Assembly: GCA_020633465.1 (NCBI GenBank)
Contig: JACKDN010000003.1
Coordinates: 1 to 64,000, forward strand
DNA: 64,000 nucleotides
DNA from: Myxococcales bacterium
GTDB lineage: Bacteria > Myxococcota_A > Bradymonadia > UBA7976 > UBA1532
Direction: 5' to 3'
Made by a program: the position numbers and the translations under genes. The notes under the pieces are model-generated. The model was not told where the DNA came from. It made no database searches and worked only from the letters and a program-made list of their open reading frames with translations. Shown here one piece after another: positions 16,376 through 24,854 of the stretch. Numbering within the stretch: position 1 is the first letter of the stretch; each line of letters starts with the position of its first letter.

Positions 16376-18162
16376 TCAGAAGTTGGGGACGGTGGTGCGG
16401 AAGACGTGCAGGCGGTGGGCGCCGCGGCCGGTGACGGTCGTGGCGAGCTGCAGCGTGCCGATGACCGCCTCGCTGCCGACCACCACCAGCGAGTTGAAGA
16501 AGCCCATCGCGCCCGCGGTGGCGACGACGTTGGGCGTCTCGGCCCAGCCGGCCTCGGTGCGCACGGCCAGCAGCACGTCGTTCTCGGTCGCGTCCTGGTA
16601 GACGACCACCGGGCGGCCCGACCGATCCAGCTCGAGCGCGGGATCGGCGCCGACCAGGCGGCGGACGCCGCGGCCGCCGGGGTCGACCAGCTCGAAGGTG
16701 CCGCCGCCCTCGACCGGGCCGCGGTACATGAGCAGCGCGTTGGTGGTGTGGTCGACGAAGGCCACCAGCGCGCCGATCTCGAAGTCGACCTCGAGATCGC
16801 AGAAGCGCCCGATGTCGTGCTCGGTGAAGCGCTCGTAGCGGCCGCCGGGATCGGGCGGCCAGTCGGCGGCGCGCTCGCCCGTGACCGGGAACACCTCGAA
16901 GGCGCCGGTGCCCGGGGCCCCGCGGCCCAGGTACAGCCAGCGCTCGACGCCGTCGTAGAAGGCGACGTAGACCTGCCCGTCGGGGCCGACCCGCATGCAG
17001 GGCATCACGCCGTGGGCCGCCGGGGTGATGCCCGGCGGTGAGGGCTCGACGGGTGCTGTGCGCAGCGAGACGGTCGAGCGCTGGAAGTCCTCGGCGCGGG
17101 TGGGCTCGCCGCCGGGCGCGTAGGCGTAGCGCACGCCGGCCAGGCCCGCGCCGTCGCGCACCACCGTGTAGATCACGTGGACGCCGCCCGCGGTGTCGAT
17201 GGCGATGCGCGGGTAGCGGCCCGCGTCCCCGTCGTCGTCGAGCACGATGGGCGTCAGCCAGTTGCCGTCCTCGTCCGCGCGCAGGTAACGCAGGGCGCCG
17301 GCGTCGGCGTCGTAGTAGACGATCTGCGGGCGGCCCTTCAGGTCGATGGCCAGGCGGGCGTACCAGCCGCGATCGGGGCCGGGCGCGGTGCGGCCGCCGC
17401 GTGGGCCGCGCGGGTCGGCCACCGCCGGCGCGTCGGCGGGCACCCCGTCGAGGTAGGTCACGCGCGGCGCGCCGGCCTCGACGCCCTCGACGAACACCAG
17501 ATCGCCGAAGTCGGCGTCGTAGGCAGCGAAGACCGGCGTGTCGTTCACCAGGCCCATGCTGGCGTAGCGGCCGAAGTCGGCGGGCACGATGGCCGGCGAG
17601 GCGGCGCAGACGCACCGCTCGTCGGCGCGATCGCACAGGGCGCCGTCGAGCGCGGGATCCTCGACGGCGACGCGCACCGCGCCGGCCTCGCAGCTCAGCG
17701 CGCAGACCGCCGGGCGGCAGGCGTCGAGGGCGGCGTAGCAGACGGCGTCCGGGCCGCAGGCGCCGCCGCAGGGGGGGCCGCGGTGGCAGCGGCCGGCGAC
17801 GCAGGTGCCGCCGGCCGCGCAGTCGGCGTCGGCCGCGCAGGCCGCGCGCAGGCAGCGGCCGTCGACGCAGGCGCGGTCGGGATCGAGGCAGGGGGTGTCG
17901 GCGCCGCACTCGGCCTCGAGGGGCGCGCACAGGCCCGCGCGGCACTCGGCGGCTGCACAACAATCGTCCGTCGTTTCGCAGGGTTGCGGGGCAGACAGCG
18001 GCCGTCGAAGCAGGCCAGGCCGCCGGGGCAGTCGGCCGACTCGGCGCAGCGGATCTCGTCGGCCGCCTTGCGCTCGTCGCACCCGAGCAGGGCCAGCGCG
18101 GCCAGCAGCGCGGCGCGGCGCCGGCGGCCGAGGCCAAGAGCGCCAGCAGCGCCAGCACCCAC
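16376..18162 (-). CDS. Cys-rich / repeat lipoprotein, reading frame broken by an apparent 1-base deletion
   Basis: The N-terminus from a GTG at 18162 (or 18192) reads GLGRRRRAALLAALALLGC, a lipoprotein signal, then CDERKAADEIRCAESADCPG. The frame fails near 17985, inside CTGCCCCGCAACCC. One extra C there joins it to the long downstream frame beginning PQPCETTDDCC, which runs to the stop at 16376. The joined product is about 590 residues: Cys-rich knots to about 190, then repeats with alternating phrases such as YARLAIDLKGRPQIVYYDAD and YPRIAIDTAGGVHVIYTV, like beta-propeller/BNR repeats of delta-proteobacterial surface proteins. Function is unknown. It overlaps the disrupted 3' end of the neighbouring upstream lipoprotein gene. 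Confidence 0.6.
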
Positions 18163-18265
18163 GGCGCCGGGCCGCCGGGCGTCGCCGAGCACCCGCCGGC
18201 GGGCGCGACCTGGCCGCGCGGCGCCTCGACGGCCGGCGCGGGCGCGGTCACCGTCAGCGCGAGGC

Positions 18266-20296
18266 TCACCGGCGAGGATCCAGGCTCTGGAAGTCGTCCT
18301 CGGCCACCGCGCGCACCTGCAGCCGGTGGTCGCCGAGGACGCGCAGCCGCGGCTCGCGCACGACGAGCACGCCGTCCTCGGCGGCCCGCAGCGGGCGCCA
18401 CGGCCCGCCGTCCACGCGCCACTGGAAGCGCGCGGGGCCGACGCCGGGCGCGGCCACCGCCAGGCGCGCCTCGCCGGGCGTCACGTCGATCACCGCGGCC
18501 TCGGTCTCGGCGACGACGCCCAGGCCCGCGCCGCCCGGCGCCGGGAAGATCGTGGTCAGCACGCTCAGGAAGTCGCCGCGCTCGCCGTCCACGCGCAGCG
18601 CCTCGATGCGCGGCGCCACCGGCAGGCCGAAGCCGTCGAGCAGGCCGTCGAGCCCCAGGTCGAGGGCCAGCCCGTCGCGCAGCAGCGTCGCGGTCGCGAG
18701 GTCGATGACCAGCTCGAGCATCTGCACCAGGTTCGCGTCCTCGAGCAGCTCGTCGTAGGTCTCGACCAGGTCGGCCACCTGCGGCGTGTCGACGCTCAAC
18801 AGCAGCGTGTTGTCCGGGCCCGCCTGCACCGTCACGCCCAGCTGGACGCTCACCCGCCCCTGGAACAGGCGCGTCCAGCGCTCCTCGACGAAACCGTAGA
18901 AGCTGACGCCGAGGCGGGGCAGCCGGAGGGCGATGCCGGCCTGGGGTACGCCGCCGTCGTCGGCCACGTCGAAGAAGGTGGCCAGCGGGAAGTCGGCGGC
19001 GGTGAAGCCGGGGTCGATGGCCAGCAGGATGGGCCGCGGCCCGCGGGCCAGCTCGCGCAGGCCGGGCAGCACGAGGCTCAGCGTCGAGGTGTCGATGCGC
19101 TGGCCCAGCAGGGCCTCGACCTGATCGGAGTCGAAGGCCAGGCACAGCACGCCGGCCCGGTAGGCCACCCACAGCGCGCGGTTCAGCGCGGCGTCGCTGA
19201 GCGAGAGCCCCACGTGGTAGGGGCGGCCGGCGTGGTCGTAGCCCGAGAGGACGGGCGCGGGCCCCGGCGTGAAGGGCGGCGGGCCGTCCACCGGGGGCAC
19301 GCAGGGGTGGTCGATCGCGTCCAGCCCGACGTCGAGCGTCAGCCCCACGCCGTCCCCGTCGTCGCCCGCCGAGCGCACCGTGAAGCCCTCGGGCGACGGC
19401 GCGACCCGGAAGCCGAGCGGGTGGGCGTCGACCGCGGTGGGCAGCAGATCGGCCACCAGCCGCGGGTGCAGCGCCCCCTCGACGAACAGCGGCCGGTCGA
19501 GCAGCCGCCGCACGAAGGCGTCCACGGTGCTCTGGATCACCGGCTGGATCAGCGCGTCGATGCGCTCGCGCAGCGCGTCGTACAGGGCCTCGACGATCTC
19601 GATGAAGGTGTCGCCCGCGCTGCACGCCACGCGGCACTCGGCCGCGGTGATCCCGTCGGCGCACTCGGGCAGCGCCGGGTCGTACAGGAGCTCGAAGTCC
19701 AGCGCGTGCAGGGTGAAGGGCAACACCTCGACCTCGGCCTGGAAGCGGCCCTCCTCGTCGACCACGAGCGCCACGTCGATCGCGAAGTCCGCGACGGCCA
19801 GCGCCTCGGTGGGCAGCCCGACGTCCACGCCGTTGCCCAGCCCGCAGGCCACGTCGCCGCCCACCGACACCCAGACCGCGCCGCCCGGCTCGAGGGCGAA
19901 ACGCGCGTTGGTCACGCTGATCCGGATGCGGGTGGGATCGGGCAAGAAGGCGACGTCGAGGCCGACGGCCCGCAGGTCGAAGCCGATGGCCAGGTCGCGC
20001 ACGCCGACCCCCAGGCCGCCGTTGCCCTCGCCGAAGTCGAACATGGGCAGGTCGAGCCGCACGCGGCCGTCGGGACCGACGTCCAGCAGCAGCGCCACCA
20101 GGGCCTCGCGCTGCGCGACGAGGGCGTCGACGCCCGCCGCGGTCACCGCCGCGTGGACCCCGTGGTGCACGGTGTTGGTGGGGGTGGTCTCGAAGGGCGG
20201 CGCCTCACCCAGGCACCCGCCCAACCCCAGGCTGAGTCCGTCCTGGCAGCCCGCGCCGAGCACCGCGAGCAGGCCGATCCAGCGGGCCCAGCGCAC
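18266..20296 (-). CDS. Large lipoprotein of unknown function, 3' end apparently frameshifted
   Basis: 676 residues as read, starting with MRWARWIGLLAVLGAGC, a lipoprotein signal. The body is rich in alternating hydrophobic strands (for example VRLDLPMFDFGEGNGGLGVG and IRISVTNARFAL) and has no recognised domain; an amphipathic lipid-binding fold is possible but unproven. Near the end HRLQVRAVAEDDFQSLDP looks like an Ig-like domain cut short by the stop at 18266. In the next frame the sense continues as SPVSLALTVTAPAPAVEAPR and then GGCSATPGGPAPWVLALLAL, a MYXO-CTERM-like tail. One base missing near 18281 (GATCCTCG) explains this. The tail then has no clean stop before the next gene. Confidence 0.7.
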   Translation of the reverse strand: MRWARWIGLLAVLGAGCQDGLSLGLGGCLGEAPPFETTPTNTVHHGVHAAVTAAGVDALVAQREALVALLLDVGPDGRVRLDLPMFDFGEGNGGLGVGVRDLAIGFDLRAVGLDVAFLPDPTRIRISVTNARFALEPGGAVWVSVGGDVACGLGNGVDVGLPTEALAVADFAIDVALVVDEEGRFQAEVEVLPFTLHALDFELLYDPALPECADGITAAECRVACSAGDTFIEIVEALYDALRERIDALIQPVIQSTVDAFVRRLLDRPLFVEGALHPRLVADLLPTAVDAHPLGFRVAPSPEGFTVRSAGDDGDGVGLTLDVGLDAIDHPCVPPVDGPPPFTPGPAPVLSGYDHAGRPYHVGLSLSDAALNRALWVAYRAGVLCLAFDSDQVEALLGQRIDTSTLSLVLPGLRELARGPRPILLAIDPGFTAADFPLATFFDVADDGGVPQAGIALRLPRLGVSFYGFVEERWTRLFQGRVSVQLGVTVQAGPDNTLLLSVDTPQVADLVETYDELLEDANLVQMLELVIDLATATLLRDGLALDLGLDGLLDGFGLPVAPRIEALRVDGERGDFLSVLTTIFPAPGGAGLGVVAETEAAVIDVTPGEARLAVAAPGVGPARFQWRVDGGPWRPLRAAEDGVLVVREPRLRVLGDHRLQVRAVAEDDFQSLDPRR

Positions 20297-20314
20297 CTCA
20301 GCGGCTCCCGGCGC

Positions 20315-21196
20315 TCACAACGACACGCAGTTGCGCCCGTGCTGCTTGGCCCGGTACAGGGCGGCGTCCGCGGCCGCGATCAGCTGCGCCGGCGTCGTCA
20401 TCTCGGCGTCCAGCGCGCCCACCCCCAGGCTGATCGTCACCGGCAGCGACTGCCCGTCGAAGACGAAGCGCGTCTCGTCGATCATCTGCCGCACCAGCTC
20501 GCCCAGCTTCGCCGCGACGACGCCGTCCGTCTCGGGCAGCACCACGACGAACTCGTCGCCGGCGTAGCGCGCGAACAGCTCCTCGCGCCGGATGCGCGGC
20601 CCGACGGTCGACGCCATCGTGCGCAGGACGTAGTCGCCCGACAGGTGCCCGTAGGTGTCGTTGATGCGCTTGAAGTGGTCGACGTCGAAGAGCAGCAGCG
20701 ACAGCGCCCGCTCGTGGCGCCGGCAGCGGCTGATCTCGCGCTCGACGAACTCCTCGAGGTAGCGCCGGTTGTGGATCTGGGTGAGGCCGTCGAAGATCGC
20801 CATCCGGTAGATCTCTTCGTGGTAGGCGGCCTCGACGTGGTGGGTCGAGAGGAACTTGAAGAGGGTGCTGCCCACCTTCAGCAGATCCCCGTCGCGCAGG
20901 CGCGCGCGCTTCACGGCGGCGTCGTCGACGTAGGTGCCGTTGGTGCTCTGCAGATCCTCCACCTCCCACGCGCCGTCGCGCCAGGCCAGGCGGCAGTGCT
21001 GCCGGCTGACGCTGTCGTCGTCGACGGGGATGTCGGCGCTCAGCTCGCGCCCCACGGTGAGGGGCCGGCCGCGGTCGAGGTCGATCTTGTGACCGATGCG
21101 GCTGCCGTGCAGCGTCACGAGGAACTCGTGCGGCTCTTCGGCGTCGGCGGGGCCGTCGGGCGCGCCGCGAACGATGCGGGTGGGAACATGCCTCAC
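20315..21196 (-). CDS. FHA-GGDEF diguanylate cyclase
   Basis: 293 residues. An N-terminal FHA phosphothreonine-binding domain (about 25-115) shows GRELSADIPVDDDSVSRQHC and STNGTYV. A GGDEF domain follows (about 130-293) with DGLTQIHNRRYL, FDVDHFKRINDTYGH, the active-site variant YAGDEF, and ISLGVG. The A-G-D-E-F form is common in active cyclases. No RxxD inhibitory site is visible at the usual place (RREE instead). It should make cyclic di-GMP in response to binding a phosphoprotein, plausibly linked to the Ser/Thr kinases of this genome. The GTG start at 21196 lies six bases after a -10 box, so a leaderless mRNA is likely. Confidence 0.92.
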   Translation of the reverse strand: MRHVPTRIVRGAPDGPADAEEPHEFLVTLHGSRIGHKIDLDRGRPLTVGRELSADIPVDDDSVSRQHCRLAWRDGAWEVEDLQSTNGTYVDDAAVKRARLRDGDLLKVGSTLFKFLSTHHVEAAYHEEIYRMAIFDGLTQIHNRRYLEEFVEREISRCRRHERALSLLLFDVDHFKRINDTYGHLSGDYVLRTMASTVGPRIRREELFARYAGDEFVVVLPETDGVVAAKLGELVRQMIDETRFVFDGQSLPVTISLGVGALDAEMTTPAQLIAAADAALYRAKQHGRNCVSL

Positions 21197-21202
21197 CGCG
21201 CC

Positions 21203-21232
21203 AGATTAGCCGCGCCGCGGGCGGGTCCGCAA
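21203..21232 (-). promoter_or_regulatory. Promoter of the FHA-GGDEF gene
   Basis: Minus strand TTGCGG (21232-21227), an 18-base spacer and TAATCT (21208-21203), with six bases to the GTG start. No Shine-Dalgarno lies between, consistent with leaderless initiation. Confidence 0.45.
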
Positions 21233-21248
21233 CGTCACGCGCGCGCGC

Positions 21249-22100
21249 TCACCCGGTGATGGTGACCAGCGGCTCGCCGGTGGGTTGGCCGCCCCCGCAG
21301 CCCACGTCGGGGCCGGCGTCCACCGCACCCTCGCCCAAGCGATCCACCAGCCCGCGGTCGAGCAGGTGACTCGCCCGCACGTTCTTCAGCGCCGCCAGCA
21401 TCACCTCGCGGACGTTGGGGATGTCGCGCTCGATGGTCCCGAGCAGATCGGCCATCGCGTTGCGCTGCAGCCCGCTCTGCGAGCCGCACAGGTTGCAGGG
21501 CAGGATCGGATAGCCGACGTGCTCGGCGTGGGCCACGATGTCGGCCTCGGCGATCTCGATCAGCGGCCGGATGACCTCGAAGCGCCCGCAGTCGGTGCGG
21601 TAGGTCGCCGGCATCGCCTGCAGCTTGCCGGCGAAGAACATGTTCATCAGCGTGGTCTCGAGCGCGTCGTCGCGGTGGTGCCCCAGGGCCAGCTTGTTGC
21701 ACCCGAGGCGCTCGGCGGCGTCGTACAGCACCCCGCGCCGCAGCCGCGAGCAGGGCGCGCAGTAGGTGCCGCCGGGCTTGGTCAGCTCGAGCACGATCGA
21801 GTAGGTGTCGCGGCTGAGGATCTCGAAGGGCTGCCCGTAGGCCTCCAGCCAGCCGACCAGCGGGCGCCCGTCGTAGCCCGGCTGCTGCTGATCCAGGTGC
21901 ACGCCGACCAGCTCGAAGGGGAAGGGCGACGTCCGCCGCACGTCGTGCAGCAGGTCGAACAGGGTGTAGCTGTCCTTGCCGCCCGACAGGCACACCATGA
22001 TGCGATCGCCCGGGGCCACCAGGTCGTAGTGCTGCAGGGTGCGCAGCACGCGGCGCTTCAGCTTGCGGCGCAGCTTCTCGGCGTCGGACAGGGGCGGCAT
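21249..22100 (-). CDS. ttcA: tRNA 2-thiocytidine(32) synthetase TtcA
   Basis: 283 residues. The PP-loop SGGKDS (39-44), the CAPCSRLRRG motif (about 115) and a second Cys pair CNLCGSQ (about 205) are the TtcA hallmarks: an adenylating pyrophosphatase with an Fe-S cluster that thiolates C32 of some tRNAs. The C-terminal 25 residues (GPDVGCGGGQPTGEPLVTIT) are extra and end in a Cys/Gly-rich segment. An AGGTCGCC stretch with GGAGG precedes the ATG, so this gene is leadered. It diverges from phosphofructokinase over a 115-base intergenic region. Confidence 0.92.
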   Translation of the reverse strand: MPPLSDAEKLRRKLKRRVLRTLQHYDLVAPGDRIMVCLSGGKDSYTLFDLLHDVRRTSPFPFELVGVHLDQQQPGYDGRPLVGWLEAYGQPFEILSRDTYSIVLELTKPGGTYCAPCSRLRRGVLYDAAERLGCNKLALGHHRDDALETTLMNMFFAGKLQAMPATYRTDCGRFEVIRPLIEIAEADIVAHAEHVGYPILPCNLCGSQSGLQRNAMADLLGTIERDIPNVREVMLAALKNVRASHLLDRGLVDRLGEGAVDAGPDVGCGGGQPTGEPLVTITG

Positions 22101-22215
22101 GGCGACCTCCGCGGGCCCAAAAGGCGCATAACCTTCGGGAGCGCGCCCCGGCGTGTCAAGCGAGGGCGCGGCGACGGTGGTGGGCGTTTGCCGCGGGCTG
22201 CGCTACCTTCGCGGC

Positions 22216-23307
22216 ATGGCAAGCCGACGCATCAGCATCCTCACCAGCGGGGGCGACGCCCCCGGCATGAACGCCGCCATCCGCGCCGCCACGCTCGTCG
22301 CCCTCGACCAGGGCTGCACGGTGGTCGGGGTCGAGCACGGCTACCGCGGGCTGATGGAGGGCGAGTTCCGGCCCCTCGCCCCGGCCGACGTCGACGACGT
22401 CCTGCGCGACGGCGGCACGATCCTCGGCTCGGCCCGCTGCCCCGAGTTCACCACGCGCGAGGGCCGCGACACCGCCCGCCGCCGCCTCGCCGACGCCCGC
22501 ATCGACGGCCTGGTGGTGATCGGGGGCAACGGCTCGCTCACCGGCGCCAGCCTGCTCGGCGCGCCCGACGAGCTGGGCGAGCAGCGCCTGCGCGTGGTCG
22601 GGGTGCCCGCCTCGATCGACAACGACATCGGCTACACCAGCATGTCGATCGGCGTCGACACGGCGATGAACACCATCGTGGACGCCTGCGACAAGATCGC
22701 CGACACCGCCAGCGCGCACGACCGCACGTTCATCGTCGAGGTGATGGGGCGCGACTGCGGCTACCTGGCGATGGCCAGCAGCGTGGCCGCGGGCGCCGAC
22801 GTCGTGCTCTTCCGCGAGTCGGGCAAGTCGAACGACCAGATCGTGCACGAGGTGACCGACGCGGTGCTCGAGGCCCACCAGGGGCGGCGCCGACGGCGCG
22901 TGCTCGTGATCAAGTCCGAGGGCGTGCGCCTGCCGGTCGACGAGCTGAAGGCGCGGGTCGACCGCGCCATCGCGGCGCGCGGCGCGAAGGTCGAGACGCG
23001 GGTGACGGTGCTGGGGCACGTCGTGCGCGGCGGCCGACCCACCGCCTTCGACCGGGTGATGGCCAGCCGCATGGGGCACGCGGCCGTGCGCGCCCTGATC
23101 GACGACGAGACCCTGCGCATGGTGGCCTGGCGGCCCTCGGGCGGCCTGCCCGAGAGCGCCGCGCGCACCCGCCTCGATCCGCGCTGCTGGCTGGTCGACC
23201 TCGCCGACGTGCTGGCCGAGACGAAGGCGATGCTCGACGGCACCAGCCCCACCATCCAGTGGCGCGCCAAGGTGTTCGACGAGATCGAGAGCGTCCTCCG
23301 CCTGTGA
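22216..23307 (+). CDS. 6-phosphofructokinase (group with atypical Mg/phosphate loop)
   Basis: 363 residues from the ATG at 22216 (ASRRISILTSGGDAPGMN). The family signatures are SGGDAPGMNAAIRA, GTILGSARCPEF, the catalytic PASIDNDIGYT with Asp at the base position, and IVEVMGRDCGYLA. Two positions differ from E. coli PfkA: the loop GGDGS is GGNGS here, and the G of PGTIDND is A. Small residues at the 104/124 pair argue for ATP rather than pyrophosphate as donor; the D-to-N change is in a metal-binding loop. A TACCTT hexamer ends six bases before the ATG, and no ribosome site is seen, suggesting a leaderless mRNA. Longer in-frame starts lack support. Confidence 0.92.
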   Translation: MASRRISILTSGGDAPGMNAAIRAATLVALDQGCTVVGVEHGYRGLMEGEFRPLAPADVDDVLRDGGTILGSARCPEFTTREGRDTARRRLADARIDGLVVIGGNGSLTGASLLGAPDELGEQRLRVVGVPASIDNDIGYTSMSIGVDTAMNTIVDACDKIADTASAHDRTFIVEVMGRDCGYLAMASSVAAGADVVLFRESGKSNDQIVHEVTDAVLEAHQGRRRRRVLVIKSEGVRLPVDELKARVDRAIAARGAKVETRVTVLGHVVRGGRPTAFDRVMASRMGHAAVRALIDDETLRMVAWRPSGGLPESAARTRLDPRCWLVDLADVLAETKAMLDGTSPTIQWRAKVFDEIESVLRL

Positions 23308-23419
23308 GCCGCCGCAGCGGCGGGCCCCGGCTCGCCGCGTGTCGCCGGGCGACGCCTCGGTTTCGAAGTGTTTCGGGCGCTGCAACCGCGAGGCCGTTCG
23401 AGGTATCAACGGGCATTCG

Positions 23420-23435
23420 TCGAACGACCGTTTGA
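23420..23435. promoter_or_regulatory. Candidate repressor operator upstream of the RND efflux operon
   Basis: TCGAACG-AC-CGTTTGA, an imperfect 16-bp palindrome (6 of 7 arms) with a perfect AACG-AC-CGTT core. A second CCGTT-N9-AACGG inverted repeat lies just upstream (23394-23412). Both are in the leader of the efflux operon, near a weak -10 TATCAA (23404-23409). TetR-type repressors often bind such sites, but no regulator gene is adjacent. Confidence 0.35.
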
Positions 23436-23468
23436 CGACCTCGTCCCGGTGCCGGAGACTGCGCCGCC

Positions 23469-24854
23469 ATGCGCACCCTGCTGACCTTCGCCGTCGCCAC
23501 CCTGGCGGCGTGCAACCCGCACGTCCGCCGCGACGCCGACCGCGCGCCGGTCCCCCTGCCCGAAGGCTACGCCGAGGCCGGCGCGGCCCCGCGGGTCGAG
23601 GCGCCCGCGCGCTGGTGGCGCGCCTTCGAGGATCCCGCGCTCGACGCGCTGCTCGAGCGGGCCTTCGCCGACAACCTCGACCTGAAGCAGGCCTTCGCCC
23701 GCGTCGCCCAGGCCCGCGCCCTGGCCACGCAGGCCGGCTCGGCGCGCTGGCCCACCCTCGACCTGTCGGCCTCCGTCGGGCGCAGCCGCGGCTACGACTT
23801 CTTCGGCGACGCCCAGACGGTCGATCAGATCGGCCTGTCCGCCGCGGCCAGCTACGAGGTCGACGTGTGGGGCAAGATCGAGGCGCGGGCCGACGCCGCC
23901 GACGCCGACGTCTTCGCCGCGCGCCACGATCTCGAGGCCATCGCGATGAGCCTCTCGGCCGAGCTGACCGACACCTGGTACGGCCTCGTCGAGCAGCGGG
24001 CCCAGCGCGCGCTGCTCGACCAGCAGCTCGAGACCAACCGCACCCTGCTCGAGCTGGTGAAGCTGCGCTTCGGCAACGGCCTCGCGTCGGCGGTCGACGT
24101 GCTGCAGCAGCAGGATCAGGTGCGGCGCCTCGAGGCGCAGCTGCCCCTCGTCGAGGCCCGGCGCCAGGTGCTCGCCCACCGCCTCGCCAACCTGCTGGGC
24201 AAGGCGCCCGGCCAGGTGCCGCTCGATCCACCGACGGCGCTGCCCGCGCTGCCCGCCGCGCCGGCCACCGGGCTGCCCGCCGATCTGCTGAAGCGCCGCC
24301 CCGACGTGCAGGCCGCCCGCGCGCGCGCGGTCGCGGCCGATCACCGCATCGCCGCCGCCCTGGCCGACCGCTTCCCCGCCCTGCGGCTGAGCGCCAGCAC
24401 CGGCTTCCAGGCCGACAGCTTCGGTGATCTCATCGACCGCTGGGTGTGGAGCATCACCGGCAGCCTGGTGGCGCCGATCATCGACGGCGGCCGCCGCGCC
24501 GCGGTCGTCGAGCAGCAGCGCGCCGCGCTCGAGGCCAGCCTGGCCGCGCTGGGGCAGACCCTGCTGCGCGCCGTGCGCGAGGTGGACGACGCGCTGGTGC
24601 AGGAGGCCCGCCAGACCGAGCACCTCGCCGCCCTCGACGCCCAGCTCGAGAACGCGCGCAGCCTGCTCGAGCAGAGCCAGGCGCGCTACGTCGAGGGCCT
24701 GACCGACTACCTGCCCGTGCTGACCGCGCTGCGGGCCCTCGAGCAGACCGAGCAGCAGCGCCTCACCGCGCAGGGCCAGCTGGTCACCTATCGAATCCAG
24801 CTCTATCGGGCGCTGGGCGGCGACTGGCCGCGCGCGCTGAAGGAGGCGCCGTGA
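23469..24854 (+). CDS. RND efflux outer-membrane lipoprotein (NodT/OprM-type)
   Basis: 461 residues with a lipoprotein signal ending VATLAAC (Cys15). Two OMF repeats are present: WWRAFEDPALDALLERAFAD with long heptad coiled coils, and LLKRRPDVQAARARAVAADH, the typical NodT R-R-P-D-(V/I) motif. It should form the trimeric outer-membrane channel of a tripartite pump. It is first in the operon; the membrane-fusion gene starts on its stop codon (GTGA). Confidence 0.93.
   Translation: MRTLLTFAVATLAACNPHVRRDADRAPVPLPEGYAEAGAAPRVEAPARWWRAFEDPALDALLERAFADNLDLKQAFARVAQARALATQAGSARWPTLDLSASVGRSRGYDFFGDAQTVDQIGLSAAASYEVDVWGKIEARADAADADVFAARHDLEAIAMSLSAELTDTWYGLVEQRAQRALLDQQLETNRTLLELVKLRFGNGLASAVDVLQQQDQVRRLEAQLPLVEARRQVLAHRLANLLGKAPGQVPLDPPTALPALPAAPATGLPADLLKRRPDVQAARARAVAADHRIAAALADRFPALRLSASTGFQADSFGDLIDRWVWSITGSLVAPIIDGGRRAAVVEQQRAALEASLAALGQTLLRAVREVDDALVQEARQTEHLAALDAQLENARSLLEQSQARYVEGLTDYLPVLTALRALEQTEQQRLTAQGQLVTYRIQLYRALGGDWPRALKEAP

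Noticed and set aside
16042..16434. 130-codon + strand frame in the convergent intergenic region
   Set aside because: Arg/Ala/Pro-rich, no ribosome site, crosses into the end of the opposing lipoprotein gene, and lies over hairpins typical of an intergenic repeat.
17954..17966. TGCACAACAATC, a 12-mer shared with the btuF operator region
   Set aside because: Only one half-site, inside a coding region, with no palindrome; treated as coincidence.
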